From Streptomyces sp. WP-1 (GTDB lineage: Bacteria; Actinomycetota; Actinomycetes; Streptomycetales; Streptomycetaceae), in contig NZ_CP123923.1 in the NCBI RefSeq assembly GCF_030450125.1, positions 7,349,001 to 7,413,000 of the forward strand: a stretch of 64,000 nucleotides of DNA. The letters run 5' to 3'. The notes under the pieces are model-generated. The model searched no databases. It was not told where the DNA came from and saw nothing but the letters and a program-made list of their open reading frames with translations. Position 1 is the stretch's first letter; every line of letters begins with the position of its first letter. Positions 44,397-53,469 of this stretch are shown in pieces. The position numbers and the translations under genes were made by a program.

Positions 44397-45383
44397 TCAC
44401 AGCGCCGAGGTCGTGCCCTCCCCGGAGGCGCTGCCCGCGAGCCACTGGCCCCAGTCCAGGTTGAAGTCCGCGTAGCCGTTGTCGGGGTCCGCCTTGGCGC
44501 GGGACGAGCCGGTGATGGTCACCGGGTCGCCCTGCTTGACCTGGCCGTAGAACCACTTGGCGTCCGACAGGGACAGGTGGACGCAGCCGTGCGAACCACG
44601 GGCGCTGCCACCGCCCGGCGTGGGGTCGCCGGTGGAGTAGTGGACGTACGTACCGCTCTGGGTCAGGTGCACGTCCCAGGGCAGGGTCAGGTCGTAGTAG
44701 TTGGGGCTGCCCTTGTCACAGCTGATGCCGACGCTGCAGGAGGTCATGTGGACCTTCTCCTGCTTGTCGATGACGGCCATCGTGCCGTTCCACGTCGGGT
44801 ACTGGGGGCTGCCCGCGTTGATGGACAGGGTGCGCACCAGCTTGCCGTCGCGGGTCACCTTCATGGTGTGGCCGGTGACCGAGACGTCCGCGCGCACGTC
44901 GTCGCCGATCGTGAAGGTGTGCGTGTAGTCGCGCACGCCGTAGCGTCCGGCGCCGTTGCTGACGCCCTTCATGTCGGCGTCGATCTTCACCTTCGTACCC
45001 GAGGGCCAGTAGGTCTTCGGCCGCCAGTCGGCGCGCTTGTCGCCGAACCAGTGCCAGGCGCCCGCCACCGGGGTGGAGGCGCTCACCTTCATGTGCTTCT
45101 CCACCGCGGCCCGCGCCTTGGCCGCCACGGGATCGGTGAACACCACCGAGATCGGCATGGCCACGCCCACCGTGGTACCGCTCTGCGGGGTGATCGTGTC
45201 CAGCAGCATCGGCGGACCCGCAGGCTTCGTCGGCGAAGGCGAGGCGCTCGCGGTCGACTTGCCCGGCGCCTTCGCGTCACCGCCGACCGTGTCGGAGCCA
45301 CTGCCCCCGCCGCAGGCGCTCGCACCCATCAGCACGGCACCCGTGACCAGTGCGATCCCTATGCTGCCCTTGCGCCGTCCCAC
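44397..45383 (-). CDS. L,D-transpeptidase lipoprotein with Ig-like domains
   Basis: 328 residues. Signal and lipobox ASAC (Cys24), a Ser/Pro/Lys linker, then Ig-like sequence (~55-165: ITPQSGTTVGVAMPISVVF) and a YkuD catalytic domain with HYSTGDP and GSHGCVHLS (nucleophile Cys267). Typical of actinobacterial Ldt enzymes that make 3-3 cross-links in peptidoglycan on the outer face of the membrane. GTG start at 45383. Divergent from the DoxX-like gene. Confidence 0.92.
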   Translation of the reverse strand: MGRRKGSIGIALVTGAVLMGASACGGGSGSDTVGGDAKAPGKSTASASPSPTKPAGPPMLLDTITPQSGTTVGVAMPISVVFTDPVAAKARAAVEKHMKVSASTPVAGAWHWFGDKRADWRPKTYWPSGTKVKIDADMKGVSNGAGRYGVRDYTHTFTIGDDVRADVSVTGHTMKVTRDGKLVRTLSINAGSPQYPTWNGTMAVIDKQEKVHMTSCSVGISCDKGSPNYYDLTLPWDVHLTQSGTYVHYSTGDPTPGGGSARGSHGCVHLSLSDAKWFYGQVKQGDPVTITGSSRAKADPDNGYADFNLDWGQWLAGSASGEGTTSAL

Positions 45384-45708
45384 TGCCTACCCCGCTCTCT
45401 CGTACCTTCGGCCCTGACGGGCCCGACTCCCTGCCAGACAAGGAGAAGGCGGACCTCAGTTGCGTGTCCCGCGCAAAGAGTGTCCCAAACTCCTCTGTGT
45501 GCCCGGACAGGGGAGTGGGTGCCGGTGCCGCCCTCTCCGGTCCACCGGACCCTGCCCCGGCCCGCCCCTCGCGAACCGCCCCCGCGCACAGGGACATTGG
45601 GCCCCCTCACCGGAGCCCTTCGGCCCGCGGCGCCGGGCGGCGCTCACCAGGAAAGTGGAGTCGTCAACGACAACAGGACAGCTGGGCATGCCAGAGGGGA
45701 CCACCATC
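45384..45708. other. 325-bp divergent intergenic region
   Basis: Separates the L,D-transpeptidase gene from the DoxX-like gene and must hold two promoters. I see no convincing -35/-10 pair, operator or small gene; the upstream ORF to 45460 has no family sequence. Confidence 0.5.
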
Positions 45709-46329
45709 ATGGCCGTGCACGAGCACTCCCACCGCCACCCGGGCTCGCGCCCGTCGTTCCGGAACGACCGGACCGCGACCGCGCCCGCCGCGCCGGCCGG
45801 CATCGACACGCACACCGGGCAGGCCCGCGCTCTCGCGGCCCTGCGCATCCTGACCGGGTTCGTCTTCCTGTGGGCGTTCCTCGACAAGACCTTCGGCCTC
45901 GGCTACGCCACGGCATCCGGCAAGGCGTGGATCGACGGCGTGTCCCCGACGAAGGGCTTCCTCGCCTCCGTCGCCGCGGGCCCCCTGCGGTCCACGTTCC
46001 ACGCGTGGGCCGGCGCCGGCTGGGCCGACTGGCTGTTCATGCTGGGCATGCTCGGCATCGGCGTGGCGGTGACAACCGGCGTGGCCCTGCGGCCGGCCGC
46101 GGTCGCGGGCACCGCCATGATGGCCCTCATGTGGGCCGCCGAATGGCCGCCCGCCCGGCATCTGGCCGACGGCTCGCCGAGCATGTCGACGAACCCGTTC
46201 GCCGACTATCACCTCGTCTACGCGGTGGCGCTGATCGCCGTGGCGGCCACCGGCGCGGGCACCGCCTGGGGCCTGGGCCGCCGGTGGGCCGGGCTGCCCG
46301 TCGTACGCGACCACGCGTGGCTGCGCTGA
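45709..46329 (+). CDS. DoxX-like membrane protein
   Basis: 206 residues. After a His-rich hydrophilic N-terminus (MAVHEHSHRHPG) come about four to five hydrophobic helices: ALRILTGFVFLWAFLDKTFGL, a DWLFMLGMLGIGVAVTTG segment, TAMMALMWAAEWPP and ALIAVAATGAGTAWGLG. This is the pattern of DoxX-family/thiosulfate:quinone oxidoreductase-like subunits of unknown role. ATG at 45709; an ATG at 45688 is an alternative. Confidence 0.78.
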   Translation: MAVHEHSHRHPGSRPSFRNDRTATAPAAPAGIDTHTGQARALAALRILTGFVFLWAFLDKTFGLGYATASGKAWIDGVSPTKGFLASVAAGPLRSTFHAWAGAGWADWLFMLGMLGIGVAVTTGVALRPAAVAGTAMMALMWAAEWPPARHLADGSPSMSTNPFADYHLVYAVALIAVAATGAGTAWGLGRRWAGLPVVRDHAWLR

Positions 46330-46339
46330 CCTCGGCCGC

Positions 46340-46372
46340 GGGCCCGCCGGGAGGCTTCCGCCCGGCGGGCCC
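46340..46372. terminator. Bidirectional hairpin terminator
   Basis: GGGCCCGCCGGG (46340-46351) pairs with CCCGGCGGGCCC (46361-46372), 9-nt loop, extended by flanking GGCC pairs, between convergent genes. Confidence 0.7.
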
Positions 46373-46395
46373 GGCCGCGCGCTGGCCTCCGCCGC

Positions 46396-46851
46396 TCAGC
46401 AGCCGTCGTGCTCCGGCTCGAACGTCATCCGGCTGCCGGCCCTGACCACCTGGGCATCCGCATAGGTTTTCCTGGTGACCCGGTACCAGACATGGTCCCG
46501 GGACCGCTTGCCGCCCACGTCGTCGAGCATGACGCACCAGCGTTCCTGGCGGATCACGCGGCGGTACGTCTCCGTGCCCTGCCGCACCTTCGTGCACTCG
46601 GTCGTGGTCCTGGTCGTGTACCAGGTGCGCTTCCTGCCGCCGCGCCCGGACGTGTGCCGCACCCGCTCGGATCCGGAACGGCAGCGCTTGACCAGGTGCG
46701 GCCGGGTCACGAGCCTGCTCGTCGCCGGAACCCGCCGGGTGGTGTCCAGCAGCCCCGACACCTTCCGCGGCTGGCCGGAGCAGCCCCCGAGCACGGCCGC
46801 GAGGACCAGGACCACCGCGACGAGCGCCGTCCGGCGTATGTGGTGCCGCAC
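46396..46851 (-). CDS. Hypothetical lipoprotein
   Basis: 151 residues. Sec signal with lipobox LGGC (Cys24), then a basic, Arg-rich body with five further cysteines (e.g. VKRCRSG, ECTKVRQ, RWCVMLD, final C), probably disulfide-bonded. Typical small surface lipoprotein of unknown role. Convergent with the DoxX-like gene. Confidence 0.75.
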   Translation of the reverse strand: MRHHIRRTALVAVVLVLAAVLGGCSGQPRKVSGLLDTTRRVPATSRLVTRPHLVKRCRSGSERVRHTSGRGGRKRTWYTTRTTTECTKVRQGTETYRRVIRQERWCVMLDDVGGKRSRDHVWYRVTRKTYADAQVVRAGSRMTFEPEHDGC

Positions 46852-46990
46852 CTTCCTCCTCCATTCGCCGCCCCGGGGAGAGCACGACCATCTCGCGCCC
46901 CCGGCCGGTGCGGGCCCCCGGGAGTATGACCGACCACCGCCGAATCCCGAAACGCGCCCCGGGCCGACCGAGCGGTCCGAATATCGGGGA

Positions 46991-47188
46991 ACCGCTCACA
47001 CGGGCACGGCGATCACCCCCGCCGACGCCCCACTGGTCTGGTGGCCCCACGGCCTCCTCGGCGCACCGCACCTGCACACCCTGCGCGACGTCCTGCCGCA
47101 CGTCATCACCGAGACCGCGTGCCACGCCGGCCGTCTCGACGCGGCCCGCGAACTCCTCGACGGCCGCCGCCGGCTGGTCCTCACCTGA
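46991..47188 (+). pseudogene. C-terminal remnant of a DinB/DUF664-type protein
   Basis: The frame reads LVWWPHGLLGAP then LHTLRDVLPHVITETACHAG and RLDAARELLDG before a stop at 47188. LHxxxRDVLxHVxxETACHAGxLDxARELxDG is the C-terminal metal-site helix pair of DinB/DUF664 proteins, as in the intact gene at 61432. No N-terminal part of the family can be found upstream, so about 100 residues are missing. Confidence 0.6.
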
Positions 47189-47537
47189 GGCTCCCGGGCC
47201 CCGGTACGAAATCGAACGCCGAGGCCCGGTTCCCCCGCGTGCTGGCCTGATCATGTACGGGCGCGGCGCGGTGATCGTCTTGCGCGGCCCGCCGTGTCCC
47301 GCCCCGGCTCCCGCGAGGGTGGCGCAATGCCGCCTATCGGCCCGATAAACCGTGTTCAATTTTTTATCACCGCTTCGAAGGAAGCGCGCCGGCATTCCGG
47401 AGACACGGCCTGACCGGCCATTACGGTCCTCTGCGTGGGCGGATCCCGGAGATCCTCCGCTTCACCATCCCTCCCTTTCGCGGTCCGCGCCCCCGTGCGC
47501 GCCGGCCGCCCTGTCACGCAAGGAGAGGCCCACCGCG
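47189..47537 (+). promoter_or_regulatory. Leader/promoter region of the encapsulin-MIB operon
   Basis: 349 bp with no gene. It contains a palindrome TATCGGCCCGATA (47335-47347) and an unusually AT-rich run (TTCAATTTTTTATCA, 47356-47370). The region precedes the encapsulin start by about 170 bp and is the best candidate for the operon promoter and operator. Confidence 0.45.
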
Positions 47538-48944
47538 ATGACCGTCGACAGCAGCCCGGAGCCCCGGACCGTACCGCAGCAGTCCCTGAGCACCGCCGCC
47601 GCCCGCAACCTCGCCACCACCACCAAGTCCGCCCCGCAGATGCAGGAGATCACCTCCCGCTGGTTGCTGCGGATGCTCCCCTGGGTCGAGACCAAGGGCG
47701 GCGCCTACCGGGTCAACCGACGGCTGCGCCACACCCTGGGCGACGGACGCATCGAGTTCGTCCAAGAGGGCGCCACCGTCCGTGTGATCCCCCGCGAGCT
47801 CGGTGAACTGGCCCTGCTGCGGGGCTTCGAGGACCTCGACGCCCTCACCGCCCTCGCCGACCGCTGCACCCAGCGCGACTTCGCCGCCGGCGAGGTCCTC
47901 GTCGAACGCGGCACGCCCGCCGACCGCCTCCACATGATCGCCCACGGCCGTGTCAGCAAGACCGGCCAGGGCCAGTACGGCGCGGAAGTCGCCCTCGCGG
48001 TACTCGCGGACGGCGAGCACTTCGGCGAGGAAGCCCTCCTGGACGGCGACTCCCGGCACCTCTACACGGCCACCGCCGAGACCTCCGGCACCCTTCTCAC
48101 CCTCTCCCGGGCCGACTTCGCCGCCGTACACGACTCCGCGCCGAGCCTGCGGACCCACATCGAGCGGTTCAGCTCCACCACCCGCAGGCGGCAGAACAAG
48201 TACGGCGAGGCCGAGATCGCGATGTCGGCCGGTCACGTCGGCGAGGCCGAACTGCCGCACACCTTCGTCGACTACGAGCTGAACCCGCGCGAGTACGAGC
48301 TCTCCGTCGCGCAGACCGTCCTGCGCGTCCACACCCGGGTCGCCGACCTCTACAACGGGCCGATGAACCAGACCGAGGAGCAACTACGCCTCACGGTGGA
48401 GGCGTTGCGCGAGCGCCAGGAGCACGAGCTGATCAACAACCGTGAGTTCGGGCTGCTGCACAACGCCGACTTCCAGCAGCGCATCCAGCCCCGCTCCGGG
48501 CCGCCGACCCCGGACGACATGGACGAACTGCTCACCCGCCGCCGCGGCACCAAGTTCTTCCTCGCCCACCCGAGGACGATCGCCGCGATCGGACGCGGGT
48601 TCACCGCCTGCGGCCTCTACCCGGACCATGTCGACGTCGGCGGCCAGATGGTCCCGGCCTGGCGCGGGGTCCCGATCCTGCCCTGCGACAAGATCCCGAT
48701 CAGTGAGGAGCAGACCAGCTCCGTCATCGCGATGCGCACGGGCGAGGAGAACCAGGGCGTCATCGGCCTGTGGCAGACGGGCCTGACGGAGGAGCACGAG
48801 CCGGGCCTCTCCGTGCGCTTCATGGGCATCAACGAGCAGGCGGTCACCTCCTACCTCGTGAGCATGTACTACTCCGCCGCGGTCCTCGTCCCCGACGCGC
48901 TCGGTGTCCTGGAGAACGTGCACATCGCCCGCAGGCGGGGCTAG
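47538..48944 (+). CDS. Family 2B encapsulin nanocompartment shell protein (EshA-like), with cNMP-binding domain
   Basis: 468 residues. An N-terminal arm (~30-75) resembles the HK97-like shell fold start, and a cyclic nucleotide-binding-type insertion spans ~92-210 ([30 protein letters not shown]). The remaining HK97-like shell domain contains [26 protein letters not shown] and [12 protein letters not shown]. This domain order is the family 2B encapsulin, first seen as EshA in S. griseus. The downstream terpene cyclase is a known cargo. AAGGAGAGG precedes ATG 47538; the longer ORF from 47352 is upstream leader. Confidence 0.92.
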   Translation: MTVDSSPEPRTVPQQSLSTAAARNLATTTKSAPQMQEITSRWLLRMLPWVETKGGAYRVNRRLRHTLGDGRIEFVQEGATVRVIPRELGELALLRGFEDLDALTALADRCTQRDFAAGEVLVERGTPADRLHMIAHGRVSKTGQGQYGAEVALAVLADGEHFGEEALLDGDSRHLYTATAETSGTLLTLSRADFAAVHDSAPSLRTHIERFSSTTRRRQNKYGEAEIAMSAGHVGEAELPHTFVDYELNPREYELSVAQTVLRVHTRVADLYNGPMNQTEEQLRLTVEALRERQEHELINNREFGLLHNADFQQRIQPRSGPPTPDDMDELLTRRRGTKFFLAHPRTIAAIGRGFTACGLYPDHVDVGGQMVPAWRGVPILPCDKIPISEEQTSSVIAMRTGEENQGVIGLWQTGLTEEHEPGLSVRFMGINEQAVTSYLVSMYYSAAVLVPDALGVLENVHIARRRG

Positions 48945-49035
48945 GGCCTCACGGAACCGTTTCGCGAGGAGGCCCCCAACCCCGGCCCGCGCAGCACGTG
49001 TCCGTCCTCCTCCCCGCCGTAGCAAGGAGTCGCCG

Positions 49036-50346
49036 ATGCCCGCTCCCCGGCCCCTCGGACCAACCGTCACCGGACCAGCCGCACCCGCGCAGCAGCCACC
49101 CACGCACTCGATCCAGGCGGCCGTCTCCACGCCCACGGACCCGGCCGCGTCGCCCGCCCCCGCCCCTGCCCGCGCCGCCGACCCCGGTCACCAGCGGATC
49201 CTCGGCGGACCGACCGGCCTGGGCACGTCCTCACTCTCCCTGGCCCGCGCCCTCAAACCACCCGCCTCGGCCCCGCACCCGGCAGTGACCCCCCACCCGG
49301 CAGCGCCCCCGCACCCGGCATCGGCACCGGAATCGGAACAGGCATCCCCCGCCCCCTCCTCCGCCGAAGGCCCGGTCGTCCCCGGTCTCTACCACCACCC
49401 CGTCCCGGAGCCCGACCCCGGCCGTGTCGAGGAGGTGAGCCGCCGGATCAAGCGCTGGGCCGAGGACGAGGTCCAGCTCTACCCCGAGGAGTGGGAAGGC
49501 CAGTTCGACGGCTTCTCCGTGGGGCGCTACATGGTCGCGTGCCACCCCGACGCCCCCGACATCGACCATCTGATGCTCGCCACCCGGCTGATGGTCGCCG
49601 AGAACGCCCTCGACGACTGCTACTGCGAGGACCACGGCGGCTCGCCCGTCGGCCTCGGCGGACGCATCCTCCTCGCGCACACCACGCTCGACCACCTCCA
49701 CACCACACCGGAGTACGCCCCGGCGTGGGAGGAGTCACTGGGCTCCGACGCGCCCCGGCGCGCGTACCGCAGCGCGATGGACTACTTCGTCCGCGCCGCC
49801 ACGCCCTCGCAGGCCGACCGCTACCGGCACGACATGGCCCGGCTGCACATGGGCTACCTGGCCGAGGCCGCGTGGGCGCAGACCGAGTACGTGCCGGAGG
49901 TCTGGGAGTACCTGGCGATGCGCCAGTTCAACAACTTCCGCCCCTGCCCCACCATCACCGACACCGTCGGCGGCTACGAACTGCCGGCCGACCTGCACGC
50001 CCTGCCGACGATGCAGCGGGCCATCGCCCTCGCCGGCAACGCGGCCACCATCGTCAACGACCTCTACTCCTACACCAAGGAACTCGACAGCCCCGGCCTG
50101 CACCTGAACCTGCCGGTGGTGATCGCGAAGCGCGAGCAACTTTCCGAACGCGAGGCGTACTTGAAGGCCGTCGAGGTCCACAACCAGCTCATGCACGCCT
50201 TCGAGGCCGCCGCGGCCGACGTCGCCGCGGAGTGCCCCCTGCCCAGCGTGCTGCGCTTCCTCAAGGGCGTGGCCACCTGGGTCGACGGCAACCACGACTG
50301 GCACCGCACCAACACCTACCGCTACAGCCTGCCCGACTTCTGGTAA
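49036..50346 (+). CDS. 2-methylisoborneol synthase (class I terpene cyclase), encapsulin cargo
   Basis: 436 residues. Residues 1-~112 are a disordered Pro/Ala-rich arm containing LGGPTGLGTSSLSLARAL (about 56-73), a motif conserved in family 2 encapsulin cargo arms. Catalytic domain: Asp-rich DDCYCED at 193-199 and NSE-type NDLYSYTKE at 341-349; HDWHRTNTYRYSLPDF ends the protein. Converts 2-methylgeranyl diphosphate to the earthy volatile 2-methylisoborneol. The gene lies 91 bp after the shell gene. A PHPA repeat in the arm is visible. Confidence 0.92.
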   Translation: MPAPRPLGPTVTGPAAPAQQPPTHSIQAAVSTPTDPAASPAPAPARAADPGHQRILGGPTGLGTSSLSLARALKPPASAPHPAVTPHPAAPPHPASAPESEQASPAPSSAEGPVVPGLYHHPVPEPDPGRVEEVSRRIKRWAEDEVQLYPEEWEGQFDGFSVGRYMVACHPDAPDIDHLMLATRLMVAENALDDCYCEDHGGSPVGLGGRILLAHTTLDHLHTTPEYAPAWEESLGSDAPRRAYRSAMDYFVRAATPSQADRYRHDMARLHMGYLAEAAWAQTEYVPEVWEYLAMRQFNNFRPCPTITDTVGGYELPADLHALPTMQRAIALAGNAATIVNDLYSYTKELDSPGLHLNLPVVIAKREQLSEREAYLKAVEVHNQLMHAFEAAAADVAAECPLPSVLRFLKGVATWVDGNHDWHRTNTYRYSLPDFW

Positions 50347-50361
50347 AGAACGGAAACACCT

Positions 50362-51237
50362 GTGACCACGGAAACGACCCCCGGCCTCTCCGCGACGATC
50401 CCGGCCCCGGCGACCCCCTACCAGGAGGACATCGCCCGGTACTGGAACAACGAGGCGAGGCCGGTCAACCTGCGCCTCGGTGACGTGGACGGCCTCTACC
50501 ACCACCACTACGGCATCGGCGCCGTCGACCGTGCCGCGCTCGGCGACCCGGAGCACCGCGAGTACGAGAAGAGACTCATCGCCGAGCTGCACCGGCTGGA
50601 GTCCGCCCAGGCGGAGCTGCTCCTGGACCACCTCGGCGCCGTCACGAGCGAGGACACCCTCGTCGACGCCGGCTGCGGGCGCGGCGGCTCCATGGTGATG
50701 GCCCACCGCCGCTTCGGCTGCCGGGTCCAGGGCGTCACCCTGTCCGAGACACAGGCCGAGTTCGGCAACGGGCGCGCCCGGGACCTCCGTATCCAGGACC
50801 ACGTCCGCTCCCACGTCTGCAACATGCTCGACACCCCCTTCGAGAAGGGCAGTGTCACCGCCTCGTGGAACAACGAGTCCACGATGTACGTCGACCTGCA
50901 CGACCTGTTCGCCGAGCACTCCCGCTTCCTCAAGGTGGGCGGCCGCTATGTGACGATCACCGGCTGCTGGAACCCGCGCTACGGCCAGCCGTCCAAGTGG
51001 GTCTCCCGGATCAACGCCCACTTCGAGTGCAACATCCACTCCCGCCGGGAGTACCTGCGCGCCATGGCCGACAACCGGCTCGTGCCCCAGGCCGTCATCG
51101 ACCTGACCCCCGACACGCTGCCCTACTGGGAGCTGCGGGCCACCTCCTCGCTGGTCACCGGCATCGAAGAGGCGTTCATCGAGTCCTACCGCGACGGCTC
51201 CTTCCAGTACGTCCTGATCGCCGCCGACCGCGTCTGA
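50362..51237 (+). CDS. Geranyl diphosphate 2-C-methyltransferase
   Basis: 291 residues. SAM motif I VDAGCGRGGS at ~101-110, RYWNNEARPVNLRLGD near the N-terminus, ASWNNESTMYVD and HSRFLKVGGRYVTITGCW. These are the characteristic sequences of the enzyme that C-methylates geranyl diphosphate to supply 2-methylisoborneol synthase. Starts GTG, 15 bp after the cyclase stop. Completes the shell-cyclase-methyltransferase operon. Confidence 0.93.
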   Translation: MTTETTPGLSATIPAPATPYQEDIARYWNNEARPVNLRLGDVDGLYHHHYGIGAVDRAALGDPEHREYEKRLIAELHRLESAQAELLLDHLGAVTSEDTLVDAGCGRGGSMVMAHRRFGCRVQGVTLSETQAEFGNGRARDLRIQDHVRSHVCNMLDTPFEKGSVTASWNNESTMYVDLHDLFAEHSRFLKVGGRYVTITGCWNPRYGQPSKWVSRINAHFECNIHSRREYLRAMADNRLVPQAVIDLTPDTLPYWELRATSSLVTGIEEAFIESYRDGSFQYVLIAADRV

Positions 51238-51298
51238 CACCCGGCCCTCCCGACGGTCCTGCGCCGAACCTGCGGGCCGGGTTTGGCAAGCTGGCCGC

Positions 51299-52009
51299 AT
51301 GAACAGTGCTGGTGAGCGGGTGTCCGCGGCGAGGATCCTGGTCGTCGACGACGAGCCCGAGGTGCGGTACGCCGTCGAGGACGGCCTCGCGGTGGAGGGC
51401 TACGACGTGCGCGGGGCACAGGACGGGCCCGGCGCGCTGTCCGCCGTGGCCGAGTGGGAACCCGACGCCGTGGTCCTCGACGTGATGCTGCCGGGCCTCG
51501 ACGGGCTCGCGGTCTGCCGGCGGCTGCGGAACCTCGGCGACCGCACCCCGGTCCTGGTCCTCACCGCCCTCGGCTCGGTGCGCGAACGGGTCGACGGCCT
51601 CGACGCGGGCGCCGACGACTACCTGGTCAAACCCTTCGCCCTGGACGAACTCGTGGCACGCGTACGGGCCCTGCTGCGCCGCTCCGCGTCCACCGGGCCC
51701 GTGGCCGGGACGGAGCTGTCCTTCGCCGATCTCGTCGTCGATCCGGTCACCCGCACCGGTCGGCGCGGCGCACGCACCGTCGAGTTCAGCCGCACCGAGT
51801 TCTCCTTGCTGGAACTGCTGCTCCGCCACCCCGGACAGGTGCTGCCGAGAAGCGTGATCCTGGACCGCGTGTGGGGCCACGACTTCGGGCCGGAGTCCAA
51901 CTCGCTGGCCGTGTACGTCGGTTATCTGCGGCGCAAGCTGGAGGCCGGGGGCGAGCCCCGGCTGGTGCACACCGTGCACGGCGTCGGCTACCGGCTGGAC
52001 CTGCCGTGA
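51299..52009 (+). CDS. OmpR/PhoB-type response regulator
   Basis: 236 residues. Receiver domain with DDE acidic pocket (VVDDEPE), phosphorylation Asp in VVLDVMLPG and Lys in LVKPF. C-terminal winged-helix (TEFSLLELLLRHPGQVLPRSVILDRVWG, VGYLRRKLE, TVHGVGYRL). Overlaps the sensor kinase by GTGA. Starts 61 bp after the methyltransferase gene and may be an independent transcription unit. Confidence 0.93.
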   Translation: MNSAGERVSAARILVVDDEPEVRYAVEDGLAVEGYDVRGAQDGPGALSAVAEWEPDAVVLDVMLPGLDGLAVCRRLRNLGDRTPVLVLTALGSVRERVDGLDAGADDYLVKPFALDELVARVRALLRRSASTGPVAGTELSFADLVVDPVTRTGRRGARTVEFSRTEFSLLELLLRHPGQVLPRSVILDRVWGHDFGPESNSLAVYVGYLRRKLEAGGEPRLVHTVHGVGYRLDLP

Positions 52010-53463
52010 GGGCCCTGCCGTGGCGCCGGGCCGGACGGACGGGCGGCCGGTGGCCGCGCCACCGGCTGCGCACCCGGCTGACCCTCGCGGCCTCGGCCGC
52101 CGTCGCCGTCGTCGTGGTGGGGGTCTGCGCCGCCGCGTTCCTGGTGATCCGTCAGCAGCTGCTGCACCAGCTGGACCTGCACCTGACCCAGTCCGCGCGG
52201 CTGGCCGCCCAGCAGTACCGCCGCGAGCCGCCCGGCGTCGTCCAGGGCGAATGCCGCTACCTCGCCGCCCCGGCCTGCACCCAGCTGGTGCCCGCCCGCG
52301 CCGGAGACGACCCGGCGGACCCCTATCTGCTGCCCGTCACCGGCGCCACCCGCCAGGTCGCGGCCGGTACCCGCGGCCCGTACTACAGCGAACTCCGCCT
52401 CGCCGGCCACCGCGCCCGGATGCTGACCACTCCACTGCGGGCGGGCCGCGCCCTCCAGGTCGCGGTACGTGCCGACACCGTCGACCAAGGGGTACGGCAG
52501 GCCGCCGCACTGCTCGGTGCCGTCGGCGCGGCCGGTGTGGTCCTGGCCGGGGGGCTCGGCTTCTGGGTCTCCCGGACCGGCCTCGCCCCCGTCGCCCGGC
52601 TGACCGCGACCGCGGAACGCATCGCCGCCACCCGCGACGCCCGCCACCGCATCGAGCTGCCCCCCGGGCGGGCTGCCGCCGACGACGAGATCACCCGGCT
52701 CGCCGCCGCCTTCAACACCATGCTCGGGGAGCTGGAGAAGTCCGTGACCGCGCAGCGCCGACTGGTCGCCGACGCCTCCCACGAACTGCGCACCCCCCTC
52801 ACCGCGCTGCGCGCCAACGCCGACCTGCTGGCGCGCTCCGACCGGCTGACCGGGGCGCAGCGCGAGCGGGCGGCCGGCGCGCTCGGCCGCCAGCTGCGCG
52901 AGGTCACCGTCCTCGTCAACGACCTGATCGAACTGGCCCGCGACGAGGAGCCGGACCCGCTGGTGGAGGACGTCCAGCTGGCGTCGGTCGTCGCCCACGC
53001 GGTCGACGCGGCCCGCGACCACTGGCCGGACGCCCCCTTCCGGCTGCGGATCGCTCACGACACGGAGACCGTGACGGTGGCGGGCGTACCGGCAAGGCTG
53101 TCCCGGCTGCTGTCGAGCCTGCTCGACAACGCGGCCAAGTTCAGTCCGCCCGGCCGCCCCGTCGAGGTCACCCTGGCCCGCGAGGCGCACGGCGTGGTCC
53201 TGGAGATCCGGGACCACGGGCCCGGCATCGCCGCCGAGGACCTGCCCCACGTCTTCGACCGCTTCTACCGGGCCCGCACGGCCCGCGCCCTGCCCGGCTC
53301 CGGGCTCGGGCTCGCCATGGCCCGCCAGATCGCCCGCGCGCATCACGCCGACCTCACCGCGGGACCCGCGCCCGGCGGCGGCGCGCTCTTCCGGCTGCGG
53401 ATACCCGACTCCGCCGGGCCCGACGGCCTCTCACAAGTCTCTTATCCCGGATCACCACAGTGA
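52006..53463 (+). CDS. Sensor histidine kinase (HAMP, HisKA, HATPase_c)
   Basis: 485 residues. Two transmembrane helices (~24-46 and ~166-190) enclose an extracytoplasmic region of ~120 residues with two cysteines (GECRYLAAPAC). A HAMP linker follows, then HisKA SHELRTPL with the phospho-His, N box LLDNAAKFSPPG, G1 DHGPGI and G2 GSGLGLAM. The stop is only 6 bp before the glycoside hydrolase ATG, suggesting one operon. Confidence 0.93.
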   Translation: MRALPWRRAGRTGGRWPRHRLRTRLTLAASAAVAVVVVGVCAAAFLVIRQQLLHQLDLHLTQSARLAAQQYRREPPGVVQGECRYLAAPACTQLVPARAGDDPADPYLLPVTGATRQVAAGTRGPYYSELRLAGHRARMLTTPLRAGRALQVAVRADTVDQGVRQAAALLGAVGAAGVVLAGGLGFWVSRTGLAPVARLTATAERIAATRDARHRIELPPGRAAADDEITRLAAAFNTMLGELEKSVTAQRRLVADASHELRTPLTALRANADLLARSDRLTGAQRERAAGALGRQLREVTVLVNDLIELARDEEPDPLVEDVQLASVVAHAVDAARDHWPDAPFRLRIAHDTETVTVAGVPARLSRLLSSLLDNAAKFSPPGRPVEVTLAREAHGVVLEIRDHGPGIAAEDLPHVFDRFYRARTARALPGSGLGLAMARQIARAHHADLTAGPAPGGGALFRLRIPDSAGPDGLSQVSYPGSPQ

Positions 53464-53469
53464 CGGACC

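Noticed and set aside
47352..47537. N-terminal extension of the encapsulin
   Set aside because: Pro/Ser-rich, unlike family 2B proteins, and the ATG at 47538 has a strong ribosome site.
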